NCBI GenBank assembly: GCA_028702395.1
Contig: JAQVOV010000044.1
Span: 1-10,780, forward strand
Reading direction: 5' to 3'
Length of the DNA stretch: 10,780 nt
From: Candidatus Omnitrophota bacterium
Lineage (GTDB): Bacteria; Omnitrophota; Gorgyraeia; JABMRN01
Part shown: in pieces, positions 6,401-10,226 of the stretch
Layout of the letters: each line of letters opens with the position of its first letter
Numbering within the stretch: the stretch's first letter is position 1
Program-made: the position numbers and the translations under genes
The notes under the pieces: model-generated
Databases searched by the model: none
The model's input: the letters and a program-made list of their open reading frames with translations, nothing else
Told to the model about the DNA's origin: nothing

Positions 6401-9196
6401 ATCGTTGTAAAGTTCATTTGATAATGGGTCAAAAGATTGTGTGCCATCACGAAGTTTACGGTTAACCTTTCTTGCAGCTCTTCTTTTTATAGCATCACCA
6501 ATTACTTCCGGATGCTTTTGTAAAGTATCTTTTATGTTTTGGAACTGGTCGTATGTAAGCACTAAAAGATAATCATACTTATTGGTTCTTCCGGAATAAT
6601 CGGTTAAAGTCGGACCATTAATACTGACATAATAATATCCATCTTTGGTAGTTAATGACACGCTTTCAGGTAGCCCTTCTAAGACAACTTTTTGTCTGAA
6701 CTTACTGGATTGTTGAGATACGTTGTCCCTTGCCAGCCAACCTATTTTTTTCTTATCAAAACCTACTTCTCCATCACCATTGTATAAGATCTGATAACCA
6801 GCGTACATACTTGAAGTTTGATCAGTGCTACAGCTCACTGCAAAACCAACTGAATCACTTTCAAGTATTTCTACTGCCTTTGATCTAGCTTCAGATCCCA
6901 TTTGCATACTAACTTCTTCGATCACAGCTTCTAATTCGTCGTCACTTATTTGCTCTGCAGACTCTTCGGCTTTTGCTTTTTCTTCTGCCTCTAATTCTGC
7001 TTGACGAACACCTTCTTCAATTGCGGCATTTAACTCAATTTCTTCTTCAGCAGCTTGCGCTTCTGCTTCTGTTTTGGCTGCCTGCTCTGTTGCTGCTTGT
7101 TCTGCAGCTGCTTGCTCTGCTGCTGCCTGTTCTGCTGCTGCTTGCCCAGGACCTGGCCCTGTACTTGGTCCTGTTGGTTCTGCACCAGTACCTGTATCTG
7201 GACCTCTCAATTCATCTAATATTTTTTCTATTTCATTTTGTGCTGTATCATCTAACTGTGCTATCGTTATTTCGCCTTTTAATCTATCCATGAAACTATT
7301 TACAAAATCTTCAAATACAACTTGATTCGCTTGTGCCTGTGTTTGTGAAACATTTCCGTTTGCAGCATTTTCAGATTGCTTAGCATTATAGTTATCTACA
7401 TATTTTTGCAACACCTTTATAAGTTCCTGTTTATGCTGTCCTTTGCAGCTTATCAGCATATCCATTATTAAGTCACAAACCATTCCTAATTTAAAAGCAT
7501 CATTATTGAACATAGACTCAAGTGCTATATAATATTGATCATTATCCAAAAGTTCTTGATAATTTGCCTTGTTATTTGTAATGATCGTAATATATGGTCT
7601 CTTTTGATCTTTATCAAATTTAGGAAGAATAACTAAGTGCGATATCTTATCGTCTTTCAAAAGCTGGGCAATACCTGTTGAGTGAAATCCTCCTGTAACT
7701 AAAGCTGCAACACTTTGATTTTTCTCACGCATTTCTTTTAAGGTATTATCTATCATTATCCTGTTTCTCTCTTGAGTAAGCCTATAGAATTTTTCTGCTT
7801 CCGGAATAACTGAAAAAACAGCATTTATATCCAGATCATCAGGTAATGGTATTTGATATTTCTTATAATTCTCTTTGATAAAATTGGAAAACTCATCAGA
7901 AGTAAGGTTTGACATATTATCATTTAAAAAAGCAACTTCAGTAGTTGTCATTTGAGCACAAATAAGTGCCTTCAATATCCTAGACTTATATAAAAGTTCT
8001 GAAAGTTTTTTCTGATCATTATTTGTGAAAAGTTTTTCTTTGATCCTGTTCTCAAAATCAACTACTTCATCTTTAAGACAGCTTATATCTATTCCTTCAT
8101 AAAGGCTCATATATGTAACGTATAACTCTAGATTCTTGTAATCGGACATATCCATTTTCTGAAGTGTTGCAGCGTCAACTAAGAACGTATAGAATTGAGC
8201 TGCTGATATCTTTTGTAGCTTGAAAGCAAGACTTTTTAATATCATATCTTCCAATCTTTCATCAGATAGGATATCTTTTAATTTGTTAAAAAGTTTTTCT
8301 CGTTCAGTATTCACTGAAGTAAAATTACATTGTTTTTCAACTTCGATCGCTTTTAGTAAATTATTTATATTTTCATAATTATTAGGATAAACATTGTTCT
8401 TTTCTCCTATAGTTTTTATAGTCTCCCATTTTTCACTGAACTTTATTTTACCATTATTCTGCAGGACAGAATTCTCTTCAAGAAGGATAAGATCTTTTGA
8501 ATATATCATTGGCTCAAGTTTAATAAGAGCATTGCACATAGCCTCTGCATTTTTCTCATTCAAAGGCCTATTGATCAACAGATCACGGAAAGCATCAAGA
8601 TTCTCGGCGTGGATCTTTTTATTATCAACACCATAAAGGGCAACATCAGCATTTGACATTATGGAATAGAATTCGGAAGCGGAGATCATTCCTTGCTTCA
8701 TAAGCTTTTCAGCAAATGCCTTCTTTATCTCCGGATTTGGGAATGAGGAGACAACAGAAGTGTCAATATAGCCAGATGAGCCCTCTACAGCGATGATTTC
8801 AAATTCATAATTGGTTATTAAATTATCCAACAATTCGTATATAGATAATTGCGCACTGAAATTGTCATGCGCATCTTTAATGTTTATTATTGTTTGATCA
8901 GAAGCATATTCAGCAGCATCTTTTGTGATACCAATGTTCCTAGGGATAGCAAATCGGCCAACATCAAGTTTTGATAATAAGATATTAGATTTTTGAGAAT
9001 CTCCGGATGATATTGGAGCAGAACCTTGTGAAAAGGCAATTTGTTCAAAGAAGAAAATAAAGCTGATAAAAAGGCATAAAACCTTAAATATACGTCTATT
9101 ACGTCTATGCCATATCATTAACCCATAACCATCCTGATCATAGCTAGGATCGGCAAATACATTCAAAATAGACCTAGACTGTTTCCCTTTATACAT
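1..9196 (-). CDS. Giant multi-domain secreted/envelope protein with divergent SecA-like ATPase domain (partial, C-terminus beyond window)
   Basis: This single frame stays open for 3065 codons and leaves the window at base 1 without a stop. The codon phase is the same at the start, in the middle and at the left edge, so I see no frameshift. The ATG at 9194-9196 is chosen because an in-frame TGA (9200-9202) lies one codon upstream and a GGTGGTGA ribosome site precedes it. Visible layout: signal peptide; TraB/ChaN-like domain; AAAEQ repeat; domain A (779-911); HEIVEA (1056-1061); coiled coil (about 1125-1262); HPD segment (1319-1321); coiled coil (about 1360-1476); domain B (1738-1868); Pro/Gln linker (about 1940-1987); HEMVH (2202-2206); helical region and coiled coils (about 2290-2900); SecA motor start (from about 2920). 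No clear transmembrane helix follows the signal peptide in the visible part. Very long proteins with divergent SecA domains are known from Omnitrophota. The overall function is unknown; attachment to, or action on, other cells is only a guess. Confidence 0.95.
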   Translation of the reverse strand, partial: MYKGKQSRSILNVFADPSYDQDGYGLMIWHRRNRRIFKVLCLFISFIFFFEQIAFSQGSAPISSGDSQKSNILLSKLDVGRFAIPRNIGITKDAAEYASDQTIINIKDAHDNFSAQLSIYELLDNLITNYEFEIIAVEGSSGYIDTSVVSSFPNPEIKKAFAEKLMKQGMISASEFYSIMSNADVALYGVDNKKIHAENLDAFRDLLINRPLNEKNAEAMCNALIKLEPMIYSKDLILLEENSVLQNNGKIKFSEKWETIKTIGEKNNVYPNNYENINNLLKAIEVEKQCNFTSVNTEREKLFNKLKDILSDERLEDMILKSLAFKLQKISAAQFYTFLVDAATLQKMDMSDYKNLELYVTYMSLYEGIDISCLKDEVVDFENRIKEKLFTNNDQKKLSELLYKSRILKALICAQMTTTEVAFLNDNMSNLTSDEFSNFIKENYKKYQIPLPDDLDINAVFSVIPEAEKFYRLTQERNRIMIDNTLKEMREKNQSVAALVTGGFHSTGIAQLLKDDKISHLVILPKFDKDQKRPYITIITNNKANYQELLDNDQYYIALESMFNNDAFKLGMVCDLIMDMLISCKGQHKQELIKVLQKYVDNYNAKQSENAANGNVSQTQAQANQVVFEDFVNSFMDRLKGEITIAQLDDTAQNEIEKILDELRGPDTGTGAEPTGPSTGPGPGQAAAEQAAAEQAAAEQAATEQAAKTEAEAQAAEEEIELNAAIEEGVRQAELEAEEKAKAEESAEQISDDELEAVIEEVSMQMGSEARSKAVEILESDSVGFAVSCSTDQTSSMYAGYQILYNGDGEVGFDKKKIGWLARDNVSQQSSKFRQKVVLEGLPESVSLTTKDGYYYVSINGPTLTDYSGRTNKYDYLLVLTYDQFQNIKDTLQKHPEVIGDAIKRRAARKVNRKLRDGTQSFDPLSNELYNDIVKGISSDLQSQTTEQKQKPSGEGMMGYEQWEKAPDLNASMDFGGNFYENNQDMLNQDIDGLTKSAQERGISITENNDLKDENGEPVEVRVSEDGKTVEINRSAIETKYGKDKADQIIRLIMLHEIVEASARDAGMDEATAHWAAMTAEGLYNSDNDVKSAVRELWDKRDHMALGDKAGQAALKEEGTLITQKNVEEGFFGFGKKKKTVTEKIDDELSALDKESQQKERELDSVKKEKEKLEKAIDKTSKDIDALKSQSAQAKTILGLISQFRSVVSKFNENIKALRKALSSVSKQQIDRNKVDIVIRTKELNNDLQLLNAKLTEQQKNGQDTQKTREAITAYEVIIYALQYCENNWAMFGVLLMAQYGGDGKSIQDVHRILSKIIHPDLMRLDGVNASGFKLVQSFFDWASSNGAIFNGEIFQDAVNAKIEENKILEELASQTDDTNKAVSTTKENRKKGFDELRQIEAENAAKAAAADQQEKSLNEQKDAAVNDLKANEEKTAKIEQALKDIDLRKQELIQQKKDIEEAQKQKEPEKKETEPFKTETTAEPVETEVSASEQTYRLYTQAEISIGLIEQILQVRENFSYNNATFIKDVLTKINDALNEKASQEKTEGVEQVLTQDEINAIIDAVSDEYDKQLSKLFQNANKTKFPWIDIPPEDEAAVIAGLILQQENLEAFLDEIKKGNLDVIEPTQVEALVAVVNALKAEGFTSSDINSLFTPAFSILNSDPETLVQKARSLASAYIIITAVHGTSSSQISPSLEKLMLALQLKENIFKAAVEKAEVDQKAKLEAQTEALTLLQGESVPCALTSSFADSEYTTHGQGMRDNDAVSFMDASQRGIPSTEISGQTSPAYEINELVSQTNNVVVAFSRHMGKIYITTIVPYTNANNNTCYAKVVMELTEAEFARLEPVIRNNTGLVVNAAMARFEKLADQGQDVFKGSNIREVLYDGTGKLTVQPIVVDMDGSHRIETGQIKPIDFTGIHNIRRIKMSNDLAKAIRTGAPVVTQKAQPAEEAPAVQQKQEIPEKTQEPVAQRTKDKRAPAGPAKRMSSEAIDENEIRSEIDNLVGYQMTDSEFMQMAKLVAKGTETVQDIDPNDDETTKAAKVANALNIVSKHLDSLNDLQIILDHHFGVKEDLLRAKFQAEKRAFSNIDQQEFIISNLARSGYTTEFLSGTSPIGNAKDRFESAIALMTNLYQSTKESKPVQIKSAGYNSKVMVVSQSMIDMMAMAKGLEQGHKALTITPDDGTEPILFISSPNMMYIKHEMVHAIQEQALAAYEGDTASGVSDLGEALANFEGDWAPLDAEYSLDQSFDAQEFFGDLFAQQVQTDSLLPHGPPSAVEQLEKTILEKTSTVSDIAKTIIDSNDLSSANDDLNRVIYLALRSKSAEVKAYARAVLAEVVGTTLNIDDTFSDDQIGFYIVQYFHASFDDNKKRLFDVIISSAMGEGQQKNSFQNADKVRTFFTQKEHLSDLVSSNIRNITLLFSLKNKNNPIYLANVLALDLETGNPNNIIGKLAAIRNDIDALRTSNTLADQRVLAELESLYTQLEAQIEELKKEKIAHGSETENILNGGSQEIADFFNEQLSSEEQDLILGLENLLKKDKKPNPLKVRSVKRQKNKILNKIFKNSEVKRVLTKLHIDARDEMAVVKAIEALHDEGKADTAKEITIELLNIHELNKNNIATFSGGIEIKNSWAKWVKELSIVNLNNAQKAVEFKMGKLTADEKQQRIQVHIDYIINEIASLRQMRDEMDDEIELKDVEANITKQIKALQMIAPDKCMKLCEDELEYYQTRKKDLQLEITQKNDMLVNGTDSSGRSLSKVQIELLKKRIDFINDFLLVSKEDLKKELNLKEDMLQLGTGLSGQTLAKHEIEELKKRIAVLKGLVANEDRIEDRITQFNDLNSKINLSADLSLDIAGKKHDVLIKSLFSQDFFTEQMDGIKSEMKEARDNLKEDSDGNYSEKSQKELFAAMQTYQKFLAGSCADGAWKFAQGYANGLYEVQLLAGMLAADGFVINMGTGEGKTEFSTVPSTIASMCGLKTFLETSNINLARKDFLKRKRIFDFLGIKTALFDNDQLNKITDPKKKAEYLKQRFNEDDKTFDIITVDTQGYNFFLADQLALPGGIES
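710..997 (-). repeat. 48-residue tandem repeat, two units, in the coiled-coil region
   Basis: Residues 2734-2781 and 2782-2829 align without gaps. Shared positions give the pattern D-L-x-x-E, K-x-D-M-L-x-x-G-T-x-x-S-G-x-x-L-x-K, then I-E-x-L-K-K-R-I. I count 20 identities in 48 positions, all within the first 36. Each unit looks like two helices joined by a Gly/Thr/Ser turn, so the pair probably forms a helical hairpin repeat just before the SecA-like domain. I found no clear third unit on either side. Confidence 0.85.
2579..2593 (-). other. HExxH zincin-like motif
   Basis: Residues 2202-2206 are HEMVH, preceded by a short hydrophobic strand (ILFISSPNMMYI) and continuing as a helix, AIQEQALAAY. 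This strand-then-HExxH-helix layout is typical of zinc metallopeptidases of the gluzincin/metzincin type. Glu2229 and Glu2235, 23-29 residues beyond the second His, are candidate third ligands; no metzincin HExxHxxGxxH pattern is present. A short HExxH can arise by chance, but the flanking hydrophobicity supports a real site. Substrate unknown. Confidence 0.5.
3593..3985 (-). other. Unrecognised domain, copy B (internal duplication)
   Basis: Residues 1738-1868 parallel copy A (779-911). Landmarks are GESVPCALTSS, DNDAVSFMD, a strand ending in IVPY, CYAKVVMELT with the LT at 1838-1839, EFARLEPVI and an Ala-rich helix NAAMARF. A Pro/Gln/Ala-rich linker (about 1940-1987) follows and leads to the region with the HExxH motif. 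Identity with copy A is low, so the evidence is the shared order and spacing of motifs rather than overall similarity. Confidence 0.5.
5162..5359 (-). other. HPD-containing helical segment resembling a J-domain
   Basis: Residues about 1280-1345 lie between two coiled coils. A helix (IQDVHRILSKII) ends in HPD (1319-1321), then comes a short loop and a second helix, LKLVQSFFDWAS. In DnaJ proteins the HPD tripeptide sits between helices II and III and is needed to stimulate the Hsp70 ATPase; helix II usually contains a basic-Leu-(A/S) pattern as here (RILSK). Helix I is not clearly recognisable, so this may be coincidence. Confidence 0.3.
6014..6031 (-). other. HEIVEA motif, possible degenerate zincin site
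   Basis: Residues 1056-1061 read HEIVEA at the end of a hydrophobic helix (DQIIRLIML), followed by AHWAAM with a His at 1074. The pattern HExxE plus a later His resembles a metallopeptidase helix in which the second histidine is replaced by glutamate. It lies downstream of domain A, as the canonical HEMVH lies downstream of domain B. Metal binding is possible but not shown. Confidence 0.35.
6464..6862 (-). other. Unrecognised domain, copy A (internal duplication)
   Basis: Residues 779-911 form a mixed-strand domain that I do not recognise. It begins ESDSVGFAVSCST, continues with GDGEVGF and a Tyr-rich strand GYYYVSINGP, and ends with LVLTYDQF and a helix rich in Ala and Arg. Copy B (residues 1738-1868) repeats the same order: SV..A(V/L) at the start, an acidic turn before V-x-F, a strand ending in Pro, a Tyr strand, then LT-x-x-x-F and an Ala-rich helix. 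The distance from the SV valine to the Phe of the LT motif is 102 residues here and 101 in copy B. Confidence 0.5.
7082..7141 (-). repeat. Four-unit AAAEQ pentapeptide repeat
   Basis: Residues 686-705 are three copies of AAAEQ followed by AATEQ, encoded by a 15-base tandem repeat whose copies differ at synonymous positions. Just before it (about 663-685) is a Pro/Gly/Thr-rich linker, and after it comes a long Glu/Ala-rich helical stretch (to about 745). This looks like a flexible spacer followed by a charged single helix between the TraB-like domain and domain A. Codon drift between units suggests an old repeat kept at the protein level. Confidence 0.85.
7622..8914 (-). other. TraB/Tiki/ChaN-like domain of the giant protein
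   Basis: Residues about 95-525 resemble the EreA/ChaN/TraB-Tiki superfamily. The visible elements are an N-terminal strand with KDAHD (His110), a second strand ending in VEGSSG (Glu138), the segment FPNPEIKKAF and LYGVDNKK after it, and, far downstream, VTGGFHSTG with the GGFH motif at 502-505. In known members a conserved glutamate and a G-x-x-H motif sit in the active or metal site, and Tiki proteins are metal-dependent peptidases. Here about 360 residues of mostly helical sequence separate Glu138 from GGFH, much more than in compact family members, so there is a large insertion. The family call rests on motifs only. Substrate is unknown. Confidence 0.55.
9029..9196 (-). other. N-terminal signal peptide of the giant protein
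   Basis: Residues 1-35 form an unusually long polar n-region ending in the basic cluster HRRNRR (30-35). A hydrophobic core, roughly IFKVLCLFISFIFFF (36-50), follows, and then EQIAFSQGSAP. A signal-peptidase I site after A-F-S (residue 56) is plausible. The pattern implies Sec-dependent export from the cytoplasm. A start at Met27 would give a conventional short signal peptide, but the ribosome site favours Met1. An uncleaved signal anchor is the alternative. Confidence 0.75.
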
Positions 9197-9199
9197 AAA

Positions 9200-9207
9200 T
9201 CACCACC
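9200..9207 (-). promoter_or_regulatory. Ribosome binding site of the giant gene
   Basis: GGTGGTGA, three bases before the ATG, matches the anti-Shine-Dalgarno complement GGAGGTGA at all but one base. Its last three bases form an in-frame TGA stop, so translation cannot begin further upstream. This fixes the N-terminus. Confidence 0.8.
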
Positions 9208-9217
9208 ATATACAAGG

Positions 9218-9245
9218 AAACTTTTTAATACACTTTAAAAAGTTT
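9218..9245 (-). repeat. Inverted repeat (11-bp stem, 6-base loop) in the giant-gene leader
   Basis: AAACTTTTTAA and its exact reverse complement TTAAAAAGTTT are separated by six bases and lie 10 bases upstream of the ribosome site. In the mRNA this would be an AU-only stem apart from one G-C pair, so it is weak as RNA; a protein-binding site on DNA is equally possible. The arms closely resemble those of the inverted repeat at 9315-9372. Confidence 0.5.
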
Positions 9246-9289
9246 TGATTAAAAAAACTCCTCATCCCCTAGTGAAAGTATATCATATA

Positions 9290-9318
9290 TATATAAAGAC
9301 GTCTATCAAGCTTGCCAA
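9290..9318 (-). promoter_or_regulatory. Putative sigma-70-type promoter of the giant gene
   Basis: On the minus strand TTGGCA (9313-9318) and TATATA (9290-9295) are separated by 17 bases. The -35 box matches consensus at five of six positions and the -10 box at four of six. The spacer holds an 8-base palindrome, AGACGTCT (9297-9304). A start near 9283 would give a leader of about 87 bases that includes the A/T hairpin at 9218-9245. The region is very AT-rich, so chance matches are likely. Confidence 0.4.
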
Positions 9319-9372
9319 CTTTTTTAAATCTTAACGTAGAGCTTTTTTCTTGTTTTATTTAAAAAAGTTTGG
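9315..9372. repeat. Inverted repeat overlapping the proposed -35 box
   Basis: AACTTTTTTAAAT (9317-9329) matches the reverse complement of ATTTAAAAAAGTT (9357-9369) exactly. Beyond a one-base bulge the pairing resumes with CC (9315-9316) and GG (9371-9372). The arms are 27 bases apart. The left arm covers part of the putative -35 TTGGCA. Together with 9218-9245, four copies of an A-A-C-T(5-6)-A-A element bracket the promoter. Confidence 0.45.
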
Positions 9373-9441
9373 GACAAAACTCAATTTTATTCGTATATAA
9401 CTATAGAGGGGCGAAAAATTATACTCCCCCTTTTTTACTTT
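9373..9441. other. Intergenic stretch without a gene
   Basis: This AT-rich segment lies between the giant gene's upstream inverted repeat and the first palindrome. It holds GGGG (9408-9411) and a C5-T6 run (9426-9436) that could pair as a weak plus-strand terminator-like hairpin, and a minus-strand TATAAT (9418-9423) without a recognisable -35. I see no coding potential. Confidence 0.5.
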
Positions 9442-9497
9442 TGTTGGTGTAAGTTCTTAACTTTCACCATGGTGAAAGTTAAGAACTTACACCAACA
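9442..9497. repeat. Upstream 56-bp perfect palindrome (RAYT-associated hairpin)
   Basis: The sequence is self-complementary at every position, with two 28-base arms, no loop, and CCATGG at the centre (axis between 9469 and 9470). The inner 42 bp (9449-9490) equal 10172-10213. The outer shoulder reads TTGGT on the left and ACCAA on the right. It ends 39 bases before the transposase ATG and could form a hairpin in the leader or a cruciform in DNA. Confidence 0.95.
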
Positions 9498-9516
9498 CCA
9501 AGAACTTACTCCAACA
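9481..9516. repeat. 17-base direct repeat: an extra half-arm of the palindrome
   Basis: AAGAACTTACACCAACA (9481-9497) forms the outer part of the right arm of the upstream palindrome. AAGAACTTACTCCAACA (9500-9516) repeats it 19 bases later with one change, A to T. That T is the base found at the same place in the downstream palindrome (CTTACTCC), so the half-arm combines features of both full copies. It has no complementary left arm nearby of its own. Confidence 0.85.
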
Positions 9517-9524
9517 TCACAAAC

Positions 9525-9532
9525 AAAGGAGG
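9525..9532 (+). promoter_or_regulatory. Ribosome binding site of the RAYT gene
   Basis: AAAGGAGG is a near-perfect Shine-Dalgarno sequence, four bases before the ATG at 9537. The spacing is short but functional in many bacteria, and it supports this start. Confidence 0.85.
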
Positions 9533-9536
9533 CCAA

Positions 9537-10175
9537 ATGAAACCACGCAAGATCCCATTCTATAATGAAGGTGTTTTTCACATCACATCTAAAAGCATTG
9601 AAAACTATAAAATATTTAGAAATTCGAGCGATTTCTTTCGTTTTAAAGAACTATTAAAGTATTACAATCATAGCAATGTACCTATTAGTTATAGCCGATT
9701 TTTAGAATATAAATTAAAAAATTTTAAAGTAACCTTTGAAAACGAAATATTTAATTCTCAGCCGATTGTTTCAATACTTACCTATTGCCTAATGGATACA
9801 CATATACATATAATTCTACGACAAAAAAAAGATAAGGGAATAACAAATTTTTGCACAAAAGTATTTCAGAGTTTTTCTTTGTATTTCAATCATAAGTACA
9901 AACGCAAAGGGCCACTTTGGTCTGGCAAATTTAATGATACCCATATTGAATCAGAAGAGCAACTATTTCATGACATTGCATATATACACCTTAATCCTGT
10001 AACAGCTTATATGGTAGAAGATCCTGGGGATTGGAAATATTCTTCTCATCATGAATATCTAAACAAAAAAAATAATGGCATCTGTGATATTATTGAAATT
10101 CCTGATTACAAAAGCTTTGTTTTAGAAAGAATTGAGTACTTTCGGGAAAGGGCGAGGTTAAAAAACCTGGAGTAA
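9537..10175 (+). CDS. REP-associated tyrosine transposase (RAYT), Y1/HUH family
   Basis: The 212-residue protein belongs to the Y1 transposase family (IS200-like, RayT branch). These enzymes cut and rejoin single-stranded DNA at hairpins through a tyrosine, with a metal held by a His-x-His motif. Here an N-terminal strand, GVFHITSKS (12-20), begins the fold; the HUH motif is H89-I-H91 in MDTHIHIIL; YFNHKYKRKGPLWSGKF (116-132) is the usual basic RAYT segment; and YIHLNPV carries Tyr149, which aligns with the catalytic Tyr of E. coli TnpA(REP) from my memory of that protein. A charged insertion (about 45-75) precedes the HUH strand. All key residues appear present, so the enzyme is probably active. 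The start is set by AAAGGAGG. The last two codons and the TAA lie inside the downstream palindrome, suggesting gene and hairpin are inherited as one unit. Confidence 0.92.
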   Translation: MKPRKIPFYNEGVFHITSKSIENYKIFRNSSDFFRFKELLKYYNHSNVPISYSRFLEYKLKNFKVTFENEIFNSQPIVSILTYCLMDTHIHIILRQKKDKGITNFCTKVFQSFSLYFNHKYKRKGPLWSGKFNDTHIESEEQLFHDIAYIHLNPVTAYMVEDPGDWKYSSHHEYLNKKNNGICDIIEIPDYKSFVLERIEYFRERARLKNLE

Positions 10176-10219
10176 GTTCTTAACTTTCACCATGGTGAAA
10201 GTTAAGAACTTACTCCAGG
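10166..10219. repeat. Downstream 54-bp perfect palindrome (RAYT-associated hairpin, possible bidirectional terminator)
   Basis: Two 27-base arms are fully self-complementary around CCATGG (axis between 10192 and 10193). The outer shoulder is CCTGGA on the left and TCCAGG on the right. The RAYT stop codon (10173-10175) is within the left arm, and the minus-strand gene on the right ends seven bases beyond the right arm. Transcripts of both convergent genes would therefore end in or just past this hairpin, which could protect or terminate them. No U-run follows on either strand. Confidence 0.95.
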
Positions 10220-10226
10220 AAACTAA

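Larger units (their letters stand above)
9442..10219 (+). mobile_element. RAYT transposase unit bracketed by two long palindromes (REPtron-like)
   Basis: A Y1-type transposase gene (9537-10175) is enclosed by a 56-bp perfect palindrome upstream (9442-9497) and a 54-bp perfect palindrome downstream (10166-10219). The two share an identical 42-bp core. RAYT genes are known to sit beside REP/BIME hairpins and act on them as single-strand structures. The unit lies between two minus-strand genes and disrupts neither visible frame. I see no target-site duplication outside the palindromes; Y1 enzymes do not make them. The exact ends are an inference. Confidence 0.65.

Noticed and set aside
507..8636. 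Many plus-strand open frames of 60-144 codons opposite the giant gene, for example 507-791, 3110-3544, 5472-5828, 6973-7293 and 8394-8636.
   Set aside because: They lie antisense to one continuous coding frame with clear domain motifs, I noted no convincing ribosome sites for them, and they are compositionally biased; 6973-7293 is a Leu-rich reverse image of the Ala/Glu repeat.
9418..9423. Perfect TATAAT on the minus strand, as a second promoter for the giant gene.
   Set aside because: No acceptable -35 box lies 16-18 bases upstream, and it is more than 200 bases from the start codon.
9405..9436. Plus-strand terminator-like G4 to C4 pairing followed by a T-run.
   Set aside because: The stem is short, needs a G-U pair, has a 15-base loop, and no plus-strand gene lies upstream to terminate.
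9873..9875. Loss of the RAYT catalytic tyrosine (Phe113 in FQSFSLYFN, where many relatives have Tyr).
   Set aside because: The nucleophile in E. coli TnpA(REP) lies in the later Y-I-x-x-N-P-V motif, which is intact here as Tyr149.
9442..10219. CRISPR-like repeats.
   Set aside because: Only two copies exist, about 720 bases apart with a gene between, and each is a full palindrome.
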